From contig NZ_QOUX01000047.1 of the NCBI RefSeq assembly GCF_004116265.1, forward strand, positions 434,001-498,000: a stretch of 64,000 bases of DNA. Reading direction: 5' to 3'. The DNA is from Anaerobacillus alkaliphilus (lineage in GTDB: Bacteria > Bacillota > Bacilli > Bacillales > Anaerobacillaceae). A program made the position numbers and the translations under genes. The notes beneath the pieces were generated by a model. The model worked only from the letters and a program-made list of their open reading frames with translations, was not told where the DNA came from and did not search any database. Positions 43,669 to 52,752 of this stretch are shown here, piece by piece; position 1 is the first letter of the stretch; the number at the start of each line of letters is the position of its first letter.

Positions 43669-45330
43669 ATGAGTTTAATCTCTATTTTTGCTTTAGGTGG
43701 CTTACATGAGGTCGGGAAAAATATGTATGCCGTTCAATATGCGGATGACATCATTGTAATTGATTGCGGAAACAAATTTCCAGACGAAAGTTTATTAGGA
43801 ATCGATTTAATTATACCTGATATTACATATTTGGTGGAAAACAAAGAAAAGATTAAAGCCTTAGTTGTCACACATGGACATGAAGACCATATCGGTGGAA
43901 TCCCATATTTCCTAAAAAAATTAAACGTTCCCGTTTATGCAACACGTTTTACATTAGGGTTAATTGAGTTGAAATTAAAAGAACATAAAATTTTAAGAGA
44001 AACAGAACTTGTCGAAATTACTCCAAGCTCTAATTTATCGATTGGAAAAATTGCAGTAAGCTTCTTCAAAGTTAACCACAGTATACCTGATTGTTTAGGA
44101 ATTGTCTTTGACACACCTGAAGGCCGAATTGTTCATACTGGTGACTTTAAGTTTGATTTAACACCGGCCAACAATGAATATTCAGATATTCACAAGATGG
44201 CTGAGATCGGTAAAGAGGGAATTTTACTTTTATTATCTGAGAGTACCAATGCGGAGCGGAAAGGCTTAACACCTTCAGAACAGCTAGTTGGTGATCATGT
44301 CATTGAAGCCTTTAGAAAAGCAAAACGTAAGGTAATTATTTCAACATTTGCATCAAATATTAATCGTGTACAGCAAGTTGTTGAAGCGTGTGAAAAAACC
44401 GGTCGCAAGCTAGCATTACTTGGTAGAAGTATGGTAAACGTGGTTACAGTAGCAATGGAACGTGGTTATTTAGATGTTCCCGAAGGCATGTTAATTGACC
44501 AAGATGAAATCGATAGTTTTTCTCCTGACCAAGTAGCGATTCTTTGTACAGGTAGCCAAGGTGAGCCAATGGCTGCATTGGCCAGGTTGTCTAACGGAAG
44601 CTTTCGTGGAGTAGAAGTCTTAGCTGAAGATACTATCATTTTAGCCGCAGGTCCAATCCCTGGAAACGAGCGCGGAGTTTCAAAAATCGTTGATAACTTT
44701 TTCGCAATGGGCGCCCACGTGATTTATGGCTCAGGAAGTTCGTCTGGAATGCATGTTTCTGGTCATGGTTATCAAGAAGACTTGAAATTAATGCTAACAC
44801 TAATGAGACCAAAATACTTTGTCCCAATTCATGGCGAGTACCGCATGCTTCATCACCACCGCTTACTTGCAGAATCAGTTGGGGTAGAAGAGGGAAATAC
44901 GTTTATTTTAAATAATGGCGATGTCGTAGATATTGAAAATTCGGTTGCTCGCCATACTCGAAAAATCCCAGTTGGAAATACCTATATTGACGGGGTTGGT
45001 ACCGGTAATGTTGAAGACATTGTCTTACGTGATCGTAAGCAACTATCTGAAGATGGCATGCTTGTGATTGTTGTAACGATTAGTAAGTCCGATCATAAGC
45101 TTATTTCTTCACCAGATACTATTTCCCGTGGCTTCGTTTACGGTGAAAATTTCGATGAGTTAATGAAAGATGTAAATTATTTGATCACAAGAAACGTAAA
45201 AGATTTACTTAAATCGAATAAAGTCTCGTGGAATGCCATGAAATCCTCGATAAGAAAATCAGTCGGCCAACACTTATTCCAGCACACAAGGAAAAAGCCA
45301 ATGATCCTGCCAATTATTATTGAGGTTTAG
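43669..45330 (+). CDS. Ribonuclease J family protein
   Basis: A 553-aa beta-CASP metallo-beta-lactamase nuclease that degrades and matures RNA as endo- and 5'-3' exonuclease. The Zn site is intact: HGHEDH (motif 2), the His in VNHSIPD, Asp in HTGDFKFD and His in PIHGEYRM. The beta-CASP region has STFASNINRVQ. Length and motifs fit J1 better than J2, which has a changed HGHDEN motif, but sequence distance from J1 and its lone context leave open that it is a third paralogue. ATG follows GGGGGGA. Confidence 0.88.
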   Translation: MSLISIFALGGLHEVGKNMYAVQYADDIIVIDCGNKFPDESLLGIDLIIPDITYLVENKEKIKALVVTHGHEDHIGGIPYFLKKLNVPVYATRFTLGLIELKLKEHKILRETELVEITPSSNLSIGKIAVSFFKVNHSIPDCLGIVFDTPEGRIVHTGDFKFDLTPANNEYSDIHKMAEIGKEGILLLLSESTNAERKGLTPSEQLVGDHVIEAFRKAKRKVIISTFASNINRVQQVVEACEKTGRKLALLGRSMVNVVTVAMERGYLDVPEGMLIDQDEIDSFSPDQVAILCTGSQGEPMAALARLSNGSFRGVEVLAEDTIILAAGPIPGNERGVSKIVDNFFAMGAHVIYGSGSSSGMHVSGHGYQEDLKLMLTLMRPKYFVPIHGEYRMLHHHRLLAESVGVEEGNTFILNNGDVVDIENSVARHTRKIPVGNTYIDGVGTGNVEDIVLRDRKQLSEDGMLVIVVTISKSDHKLISSPDTISRGFVYGENFDELMKDVNYLITRNVKDLLKSNKVSWNAMKSSIRKSVGQHLFQHTRKKPMILPIIIEV

Positions 45331-45335
45331 GAGAT

Positions 45336-45368
45336 CGCACCATTCTAACATTGGATGGTGCGTTTTTG
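45336..45368 (+). terminator. RNase J gene terminator
   Basis: CGCACCAT pairs with ATGGTGCG, followed by five T. Confidence 0.9.
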
Positions 45369-45440
45369 TGTTTGCTGAACGTCGGGAAGGGGGAGAGGGG
45401 GGATTCTTAGTTAATAATGGTGAAATCGAAGATCTTTTTG

Positions 45441-45793
45441 CAGTTTCTTTCATATTCACGCTAAACCGATCACGTTTTTTACAGTTTCTTACATATTCAT
45501 GCTCGGTTCACTCTAAACCGACCACGTTTTTTACAGTTTCTTACATATCCGTGCTCGGTTCACGCTAAACTGAATACGTTTTTTACAGTTTCTTACATAT
45601 CCGTGCTCGGTTCACGATAAACCGACCACATTTTTTACAGTTTCTTACATATCCGTGCTCAGTTCAGGCTAAATCGACCACGGTTTTTACAGTTTCTTAC
45701 ATATCTGTACTCGGTTCAGGCTAAACCGAATACCATTTTTACAGTTTCTTACATATCTGTGCTCGGTTCATGCATTCCAAACATTTCAACTCC
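45441..45793. repeat. Tandem 52-bp repeat array A
   Basis: One shortened copy (41 bp, at 45441) and six copies of 52 bp start at 45482, 45534, 45586, 45638, 45690 and 45742; the last is partial in sequence. Each copy has ACAGTTTCTTACATAT, then a quasi-palindrome TCGGTTCACGCTAAACCGA (6-bp arms TCGGTT/AACCGA). It sits between the RNase J and YkuK genes, with no reading frame conserved across copies. Confidence 0.92.
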
Positions 45794-46136
45794 GTTTTTT
45801 TCAATTCAGCTCACCCTTCTTCTTTAAACACAACGCTATTTCCTCTATCGTTCTGTACACTTTCCCTACCTAACCTTGTCACACATTTTCTACTTCTAGA
45901 TACAATATATTAAGAATAAAATTATTTTAAAGTAATTGTTCAAGACACTTTTCGTAAACTTTGTGGCTATTACAACAAAATGCTTCGTTTTTAATTCGTA
46001 TTTTGTTGATTACTCAGTTTGGAGGTTAGAAAAGATGCCCGTCAAACTTTGTGCAATGCCTATGCTTCTTATCTAAAAAACATCAATTTTTGGTGAAACA
46101 GGCGCATTAAAAAGACTCACGAAAAAGGAGTAGAGT
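45794..46136. other. AT-rich intergenic stretch with a MITE-like end
   Basis: No gene is convincing. At 45944-45970 the text TTTTCGTAAACTTTGTGGCT matches the terminal repeat of the MITEs at 7.9 and 24.4 kb in 19 of 20 positions, and a degenerate opposite end may lie near 46040-46055. A 13-codon frame with GGAGG before it (46035-46076) is not counted as a gene. Confidence 0.4.
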
Positions 46137-46655
46137 ATGAATAACGACTTAGTGTTCTATAATACCTCAATCGATCAGATGAGTTTTGATATGGTTTTTG
46201 ACCACTTACTTCAATTTATTAAAAGAGAACCAACGAGTTTTTATCGGTTGGCCATTGGAACAGATTCGCAAGTACATCCGACTGGTACGAAGTTCATAAC
46301 TTCTGTCCATCTTCACCGTGTTGGCAAAGGTGCTTGGGGTTGCTTAAAGAAAGAGATTATTCCGAGGCGAGTAACATCATTAAAAGAGAAAATATTTTTA
46401 GAAACAATGTACAGTCAGGAAGTAGCATCACTATTTTCCAATGACCATATTTCTAATCTAGCTGAACCACTAATCCCTCATATTGACAACGGAGCTGACC
46501 TTACCTTTGAGGTTCATTTGGATATAGGTAAAAAAGGGAAGACAAAGCATTTCATTGAAGAGATGAGCGATCGAATTTTGGCCATTGGTCTACAACCTAA
46601 AATTAAGCCCGAGTCATATGCAGCTTCATCCTATGCAAATAAATATACAAAATAA
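46137..46655 (+). CDS. RNase H-like protein YkuK (DUF458)
   Basis: A 172-aa protein matching B. subtilis YkuK: IGTDSQVHPTGTKFITSVHLHRVGKG carries the first acidic residues of an RNase H-like fold, and LTFEVHLDIGKKGKTKHFIEEM and KPESYAASSYANKYTK follow the family pattern. The ATG follows AAAAAGGAG. The family is unstudied biochemically as far as I know; a nuclease role is inferred from fold. Confidence 0.85.
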   Translation: MNNDLVFYNTSIDQMSFDMVFDHLLQFIKREPTSFYRLAIGTDSQVHPTGTKFITSVHLHRVGKGAWGCLKKEIIPRRVTSLKEKIFLETMYSQEVASLFSNDHISNLAEPLIPHIDNGADLTFEVHLDIGKKGKTKHFIEEMSDRILAIGLQPKIKPESYAASSYANKYTK

Positions 46656-46739
46656 CCTCTGTTTCCTTCAATAAACCTCGAAATTCCTTACTTTAGAAAT
46701 CTACCACATATAAATATTCCTTCACATCTTTACCATTCT

Positions 46740-46785
46740 GAACCTACTTTTCTCATAGGTATAGTTCATTTAGGTTCTTTTTTTT
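46740..46785 (+). terminator. Terminator after ykuK-like gene
   Basis: GAACCTA pairs with TAGGTTC, followed by eight T; the loop is long. Confidence 0.65.
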
Positions 46786-46908
46786 GTTTTTTTAGATAAC
46801 CCACTTTTTATCGTTCAAAAATTTTTTTTAGATAAATCTATAAATCTGACAAATCCTGACAGATTTTATGGTAAATTAATAGAATAGAAAATGTTAAGGA
46901 GTTAAACG

Positions 46909-48117
46909 ATGAAAAAATATATTTTAACAGCTGCAATATTTTTTATTTTTTTAGTTAGTTTTGTTTATTTCTTTCAGAACTCAACTGAAGAAGTATTTTA
47001 TGAAAAGGAAAAGCCACTACAGCTTGGAGAACTAATTGAGGGAACTCCAGAAGCAGACAAGCCCGAAGATGTGATGGAGGAAGAACCTGTAAAGGAGGTC
47101 TTCACAGCAACAATTGCCGGTGTCGGTGATATTCTGATCCACGAATCGGTTTATAAAGATGCAAAACAACCGGATGGTACATATGATTTCAAACCGATGC
47201 TAGAGCTCGTAAAGCCCTATATACAGCAAGCTGATGTAGCCTTTGCCAATCAGGAAACGATATTAGGTGGCTCAGAATTGGGGTTGTCTGGTTACCCGAT
47301 GTTCAATAGTCCGTATGAAGTAGGAGACGCCTTAATCGATGCAGGGTTTCATGTAGTGAGTATCGCGAACAACCATACGCTAGATAAAGGTGAAAAGGCG
47401 ATCTTAAACGCAATTGACTACTTTGAAACGAATGGTTTACTTTACACTGGCGCTTATAAATCTGAGGAAGACCGTGCGACGATCCGTGTTCTTGAAAGTA
47501 ACAACATCAAATTTTCGTTCCTTGCCTATTCTTACGGGACAAACGGTATGCGTTTTCCGGAGGGGAAAGACTATTTAATTAATTTAATTGATGTCGACAA
47601 AATTAATGATGAAATCATTCGTGCGAGGGAAGTTTCTGATGTTGTCGTATTAAGTCTTCACTTTGGTGATGAATATGCACCTTACCCGAACGAGCTTCAA
47701 AAAATGCTAGCGGAGGAATTCACTCGTACTGGTGCAGATATTATTTTTGGTCATCATCCACATGTCTTGCAACCAATGGAGTGGATTAAACAAGAAGATG
47801 GGAGACGATCATTTGTCGCATATTCATTAGGAAACTTCTTATCTGGGCAAAAGGGGATTGAGCGTGAAATTGGTGGAATAGCCCAATTAGAGGTAGTGAA
47901 GACAGTACTAGGTGAAGAAATTACGATTGAATTACGAGATCCAAGGTTTTTACCGGTGTTTACCTACAAAAAAAATTGGCGGAGCTATAAGCTTTATCCG
48001 CTTCATGAGATCCTTGATCAACGACACATCTTACCAGATGCCGAAAACCACTTAGAGCAAACCAAAAAACATATTTCTCAATGGATGCCAGAATTACGTT
48101 TTGATTTTTTCGAATAA
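46909..48117 (+). CDS. CapA-family metallophosphatase-like protein
   Basis: A 402-aa protein with an N-terminal membrane anchor (residues 4-22), a short acidic linker and a CapA/PgsA-type domain: GVGDILIHESVYKD, FANQETILGG, SIANNHTLDKG and FGHHPHVLQPMEW hold the Asp/His/Asn metal ligands. CapA proteins take part in poly-gamma-glutamate synthesis or export, but many lone copies like this one, without capBC, have no proven role. ATG after TAAGGAG. Confidence 0.9.
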   Translation: MKKYILTAAIFFIFLVSFVYFFQNSTEEVFYEKEKPLQLGELIEGTPEADKPEDVMEEEPVKEVFTATIAGVGDILIHESVYKDAKQPDGTYDFKPMLELVKPYIQQADVAFANQETILGGSELGLSGYPMFNSPYEVGDALIDAGFHVVSIANNHTLDKGEKAILNAIDYFETNGLLYTGAYKSEEDRATIRVLESNNIKFSFLAYSYGTNGMRFPEGKDYLINLIDVDKINDEIIRAREVSDVVVLSLHFGDEYAPYPNELQKMLAEEFTRTGADIIFGHHPHVLQPMEWIKQEDGRRSFVAYSLGNFLSGQKGIEREIGGIAQLEVVKTVLGEEITIELRDPRFLPVFTYKKNWRSYKLYPLHEILDQRHILPDAENHLEQTKKHISQWMPELRFDFFE

Positions 48118-48124
48118 AGCTAAG

Positions 48125-48156
48125 AAGAGCTACCAAATCACGGTAGCTCTTTTTCA
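48125..48156 (+). terminator. CapA gene terminator
   Basis: AAGAGCTACC pairs with GGTAGCTCTT, followed by TTT. Confidence 0.9.
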
Positions 48157-48163
48157 CGTACAT

Positions 48164-48844
48164 TTAACTTAGCTTTTGCTGAATTTTATCATGAGTCAGC
48201 TCAATTTTTGAAGGAAGAATATATAAATACTCAATAATACCATCCAATAACTCAATCATTAACGTTGCCATATCTTCATCAAGATCACGATCAAGTTCTA
48301 AAATTTGATGAAAATGACTATCTGGCCGAATGAGTTGACTAAGTGTTACAAGTGGTTTCGTCAAATCCAAATGCTTAGATAAGCTTTCAACCTGAGTAGA
48401 GAGGGCTTGACCTTTGGCTTTTTCACCAAGAAAGCTTTTCATCACGCTTTCAAACACACGTTTGGTTAACACTGCGGTTGCAAAAGGATCCTGCAATTGA
48501 TGAGCATTCAAGGCCGATCGGTACACTCGGACAAGATCACCTGGTATTTTGGCTTCGTTTTCTACTTGCTCAAATGGCATTTTATGATCGTATATATATA
48601 CCTTTACTTCATCATTGGTAGCCTCGTTTAAATGGGAAAGCATGATAACAAAGGAAGTCAAAGACTTACACTCGGAACAATTCCCTTTAGAAAACATCCC
48701 AATTCGATTCGCATGGGAATCTGCTTTTAAATTAAATTGAGCATTTTTGCTACAATGTGGACATTTGCATTTCAGTTCTTTGGGAATTTTCAGATGTCCA
48801 TACTGACTGTAAGATAATATGGAACCTGGCCATATTCGTCTCAT
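48164..48844 (-). CDS. DUF4145-like protein with N-terminal zinc ribbon
   Basis: A 226-aa protein. Near residue 25 a CxCxxC and near 57 a CxxC (KCKCPHCSKNAQF, GNCSECKSL) could bind zinc. The later part (VYRSALNAHQLQDPFATAVLTKRVFESVMKSFLG) resembles DUF4145, found alone or next to restriction and defence genes. Nothing like that is nearby. Function unknown. Confidence 0.7.
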   Translation of the reverse strand: MRRIWPGSILSYSQYGHLKIPKELKCKCPHCSKNAQFNLKADSHANRIGMFSKGNCSECKSLTSFVIMLSHLNEATNDEVKVYIYDHKMPFEQVENEAKIPGDLVRVYRSALNAHQLQDPFATAVLTKRVFESVMKSFLGEKAKGQALSTQVESLSKHLDLTKPLVTLSQLIRPDSHFHQILELDRDLDEDMATLMIELLDGIIEYLYILPSKIELTHDKIQQKLS

Positions 48845-48977
48845 TGATTACCTCCTAAAATAGAAACAAATCAAGAATTACTTCCATGTAACCTTCAAAT
48901 TTTCCTTTATTGTTATAATATCCTAATTACAGAAATATCAATGCAAAATTCAACGGTAAATTTTCCCTAAAAAAAGA

Positions 48978-49003
48978 ACTCATTTCATCGGTGTGAAATG
49001 AGT
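48978..49003 (-). terminator. Terminator of the HemAT-like gene
   Basis: ACTCATTTCA pairs with TGAAATGAGT; on the minus strand TTCTTTTTTT follows. Confidence 0.9.
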
Positions 49004-49010
49004 CCAAATT

Positions 49011-50318
49011 TTACATACCAGTATAATCTGTAATAGTTTGAGATAGGCGTGTGGCTGTGCTAGCCACTTCCTCACTAGCTAGAGAAATATCTGAAAGCAT
49101 GGATACTAAACTAGAGATTTCAATTTCAATTAAGGTATTTTGCGAATTGCTTTCTTTTGCTTGGGTTAATATTTGATTTAAAATGCTGTGAACAGATTCT
49201 GTTGTTTGCACACTACTGATCACGATTTCGTTAATACTTTGAATTGATGACTCCATTGTTCGAATTTGTTCATTTGTTCGCCCACTAATCTCAGATACCT
49301 TTGATGAAGAACTCTTTGTTTGATCAGCTAATTTACGAACTTCCTCAGCAACGACTGAGAAGCCTTTTCCCGCTTCACCAGCTCTAGCCGCCTCAATTGC
49401 AGCATTCAGTGCTAATAGGTTGGTTTGCTCCGCTATATCTAAGATAATCCTTACAATTCCTTGTATTTCCCTAGCATTATTATCTAATGTCTCTGCATTT
49501 TCAACAATGCCTTCAACTCGATTTTTTATAACAGAGATCTGTTGAGTTAATTGGTTCATTTTTTCAGTTCCAGCTTGTGATTTTTGTTGTACTTCTTCTG
49601 AAAGACTTTTTCCTGTTGACGATGCTTCTTTAATTACTTTTGACTGATTAGCCATTTCTGTCGTACTTGCATGAGTTTCCTGAGCTGTTGATGCTAAAAG
49701 TTCTGCACTTGTACCTACATTACTAGCTAGCTCCGTTTTTGCATGTCTGTCCGATTCTTCTCGTAACATTTTTCCTTTTAACTCGTATGCAGTTAAAACT
49801 AATTGTTGTTCGAAATTCAAAATTTTGTTCACAGCATTAATTGCAAGGACTCTGTCTTCTGTACTCTTATAGTTTTCAAGGATGATTTTTTGTAAAATCT
49901 CAAAAATCACATTAAATGCAGCCATATACCATCTAGGTTCAAGTCCAATTCTTACATGAACATGGGCTATTTTTTCTCGTTTACTTACAAACACATTGTC
50001 AACGATCCCGTTAAACATTTCTAGTAGGTGAGTACGTAAAGTTTTTTGCAAGCCTTCAACACTACTATTATTTTGAATGATTGCTGTAAGATGGGGTACT
50101 TTTGTTACACGTTCATAAAATCCAGCAGTCATTTGGTCCACATTCTCGACTATATGTGGCTGCATTATTTTTAAAATCTTTAAGTCTCGTTCAGTCAAAT
50201 CAATCATTGCTAATTGAAGTTGAATATCCGGAGATAATGAACGATCAATTCTAACCTCTACATCAAGTTCTTGAGAAAATACACTTTGTACCTTTTTTTT
50301 CTGTTTACTAAATATCAT
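49011..50318 (-). CDS. Globin-coupled methyl-accepting chemotaxis protein (HemAT-like)
   Basis: Soluble aerotaxis sensor of 435 aa. The N-terminal 180 residues form a protoglobin domain with the proximal histidine in [20 protein letters not shown]. The C-terminal part is a coiled-coil signalling domain with the conserved tip [36 protein letters not shown] that binds CheA/CheW. There is no membrane span. I start it at ATG 50318, after GGGGGAGG; the upstream ATG (50333) overlaps the ribosome site. Oxygen sensing is inferred from HemAT. Confidence 0.93.
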   Translation of the reverse strand: MIFSKQKKKVQSVFSQELDVEVRIDRSLSPDIQLQLAMIDLTERDLKILKIMQPHIVENVDQMTAGFYERVTKVPHLTAIIQNNSSVEGLQKTLRTHLLEMFNGIVDNVFVSKREKIAHVHVRIGLEPRWYMAAFNVIFEILQKIILENYKSTEDRVLAINAVNKILNFEQQLVLTAYELKGKMLREESDRHAKTELASNVGTSAELLASTAQETHASTTEMANQSKVIKEASSTGKSLSEEVQQKSQAGTEKMNQLTQQISVIKNRVEGIVENAETLDNNAREIQGIVRIILDIAEQTNLLALNAAIEAARAGEAGKGFSVVAEEVRKLADQTKSSSSKVSEISGRTNEQIRTMESSIQSINEIVISSVQTTESVHSILNQILTQAKESNSQNTLIEIEISSLVSMLSDISLASEEVASTATRLSQTITDYTGM

Positions 50319-50407
50319 ATTATCCTCCCCCATGCTGCAAAACTAAAATATAACATAGGGACAATTTTACTATAAATTCGATAAATTACGACATTTTTCT
50401 AGTATAA

Positions 50408-51334
50408 TTATCGCAATCCCAACTCATGAAGTATCTCAAGTAGAATTTCAGGTTCATCAGTAATAATGCCATCCGCACCTAATAAAAGGAGTCTTCTCAT
50501 TTCCTCTCGATCATTGATTGTCCAATAGTGGACTTGCATCCCTCGTTTTTGAGCTCCTTTTATGAGCTTTTCGTCTATCAGATTAAAGAATTTCACTTTC
50601 GTCGGAAGTTGAATGGCATCGACCTTTGGATGATAAAATGGTGCCAGGAAAAATTTATGGAGAGCGACGAATTTCGCTACTTCACTTCTACCACCACTAA
50701 TTGCTACTGTTCCGTTCGCAAGGTTATTGAATGCATCAATAATTTTTTGCTCAAAGGAGGAAAGTAAAATCTTGTTCTCCAACTGAAATTCATGAATAAG
50801 ATCGAGGAGCTTACGTTCTATATCTGGGTATTGAGCCTTTAGTTCAATGTTCATATAGGAAGTGGGAAATTGCTCAAACACCTCACGAACTGTTGGTATT
50901 GAGATCCCTTGGTTCCGATAGGGATACCCCTCCTCGCTAGCATGATAGTAACCGGCATCTAATTGTTTTAGTTCCGCAAGCGTCAAAGAGTCGACACGAC
51001 CTTGACCGTTTGTGGTGCGATCAACCGTAAAGTCATGAATGACGACGAGATGGCCGTCCTTAGTCATATGAACATCAAATTCAAGAATATCTGAACCAAT
51101 ATCGAACGAATGTCGAAAGGCAGAAAGCGTATTTTCCGGATATACACTACCACCACGATGAGCAATGACTAATGGTGTTTCATAGGACTGAAAAAATTGC
51201 TTGGTCTCTATTTGTTCAGGGTTAGATAGAAGGAAAAGAAGAAACCCAAAGATGAGAATTGAGAGAAGAAGATACTTACTAAAACTTCTTCGCCCTTTTA
51301 CTTTGGTAATGGGTCCGAATGTATAAAATGACAT
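50408..51334 (-). CDS. Glycerophosphodiester phosphodiesterase
   Basis: Hydrolyses glycerophosphodiesters to glycerol 3-phosphate and an alcohol. The 308-aa protein has an N-terminal membrane anchor (about residues 22-40) and a TIM-barrel GDPD domain: VIAHRGGSVYPENTLSAF, ILEFDVHMTKDGHLVVIHDFTVDRTTNG with the metal and catalytic residues. The extracytoplasmic anchor suggests action on teichoic acid or lipid breakdown products. The ATG at 51334 follows AGGAGCG. Confidence 0.93.
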   Translation of the reverse strand: MSFYTFGPITKVKGRRSFSKYLLLSILIFGFLLFLLSNPEQIETKQFFQSYETPLVIAHRGGSVYPENTLSAFRHSFDIGSDILEFDVHMTKDGHLVVIHDFTVDRTTNGQGRVDSLTLAELKQLDAGYYHASEEGYPYRNQGISIPTVREVFEQFPTSYMNIELKAQYPDIERKLLDLIHEFQLENKILLSSFEQKIIDAFNNLANGTVAISGGRSEVAKFVALHKFFLAPFYHPKVDAIQLPTKVKFFNLIDEKLIKGAQKRGMQVHYWTINDREEMRRLLLLGADGIITDEPEILLEILHELGLR

Positions 51335-51475
51335 CAAATTCGCTCCTTTATGAAAATTTAGAAAAATTAGCCAGATTTAAGGAAGTTGTGATAAAATTAT
51401 TTACATTGGGTATGTGTTTTATACTTTCAAGAAAAAAGAGTCTACTAGTTTTATTATTACTAAGGGGGAAAAAAT

Positions 51476-52654
51476 ATGAGGGAAGTTGTAATTGTTGGCG
51501 CAGCTAGAACGCCGATTGGTAGTTTTGGTGGTGCATTATCTTCAGTATCAGCGGTTGACTTAGGAGTCATCGCAGCAAAAGAAGCATTAAACAGAGCTGG
51601 CGTAAGTCCAGACTTAGTTGATGATGTCCTCATTGGAAACATCTTATCAGCTGGATTAGGGCAAAATCCTGCAAGACAAGTAGCAATTAAAGCGGGTATT
51701 CCGGAAACAACAACAGCGACAACAATTAACAAACTTTGTGGATCAGGCTTACGAACAGTGAGCATGGGTGCTCAGTTTATTATGTTAGGGGATGCTGACG
51801 TTGTTTTAGCCGGTGGAGTGGAAAGTATGAGTAATGCTCCATACATATTAAACAATGCACGTTTTGGCTTACGTATGGGCGATAACCAAGTCGTTGATAC
51901 GATGATTAAAGATGGCTTAACGGACGCTTTCCAAAACTATCACATGGGTATTACTGCTGAAAATATTGCTGAGAAGTGGGAGCTTTCACGCGAAGCACAA
52001 GATGAATTTGCATTAAATAGCCAATTAAAAGCTGAAAAAGCGCAAAACGAAGGAAAGTTTGATGCGGAAATCGTCCCAGTAAGCATTCCTCAACGTAAGG
52101 GAGACCCAGTCGTTGTTGCAAAAGACGAGTATCCGAAGAGTGGCATGACGATCGATAAGCTTGCAAAGCTTCGACCTGCGTTTAAAAAAGAAGGTACAGT
52201 AACAGCAGGGAATGCATCTGGAATTAACGATGGTGCGGCGATGCTCGTACTTATGGCAAAAGAAAAAGCAGAAGAGCTAGGGTTAACGTGGTTAGCGACC
52301 ATTAAATCTTATGGAAATGCAGCTCTTGATCCTGCCATTATGGGCTACGGACCAGTTCCTGCGACAAAGCAAGCATTACAAAAAGCTAACTTAACAATGG
52401 CAGATATTGACCTAATTGAGGCAAATGAAGCCTTTGCTGCACAAGCATTAGCAGTGACGAAAGACTTAGAACTTGATCCGAACAAAGTAAACGTGAATGG
52501 TGGGGCCATTGCGTTAGGTCATCCAATTGGAGCTTCAGGTGCTCGAATTTTAGTAACACTTTTATATGAAATGGAACGTCAAAATGCGAAAACTGGTCTT
52601 GCAACTCTTTGTATTGGTGGCGGACAAGGAACAGCATTAATTGTTGAACGATAA
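51476..52654 (+). CDS. Acetyl-CoA C-acetyltransferase (thiolase)
   Basis: Condenses two acetyl-CoA to acetoacetyl-CoA, or the reverse. The 392-aa protein has the acyl-accepting Cys88 in [11 protein letters not shown], the His in [11 protein letters not shown] and the second Cys in [10 protein letters not shown]. It is most like the biosynthetic thiolase ThlA/PhaA group. It starts after AAGGGGGA and is not in an obvious operon, so its pathway is open. Confidence 0.94.
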   Translation: MREVVIVGAARTPIGSFGGALSSVSAVDLGVIAAKEALNRAGVSPDLVDDVLIGNILSAGLGQNPARQVAIKAGIPETTTATTINKLCGSGLRTVSMGAQFIMLGDADVVLAGGVESMSNAPYILNNARFGLRMGDNQVVDTMIKDGLTDAFQNYHMGITAENIAEKWELSREAQDEFALNSQLKAEKAQNEGKFDAEIVPVSIPQRKGDPVVVAKDEYPKSGMTIDKLAKLRPAFKKEGTVTAGNASGINDGAAMLVLMAKEKAEELGLTWLATIKSYGNAALDPAIMGYGPVPATKQALQKANLTMADIDLIEANEAFAAQALAVTKDLELDPNKVNVNGGAIALGHPIGASGARILVTLLYEMERQNAKTGLATLCIGGGQGTALIVER

Positions 52655-52671
52655 AAAGTAAGCGGTTACTT

Positions 52672-52699
52672 AGGCAGTCTTCCATGACTGCCTTTTTTT
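52672..52699 (+). terminator. Thiolase gene terminator
   Basis: GGCAGTC pairs with GACTGCC, followed by seven T. Confidence 0.9.
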
Positions 52700-52752
52700 A
52701 TGTCTTTAAATTTGTCAATCTTTCTCGTATGATGTAGAAGGGAGGCGATATT

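Noticed and set aside
46035-46076. 13-codon gene or leader peptide with GGAGG upstream
   Set aside because: Very short, no conserved feature, no attenuator structure visible between it and the next gene.
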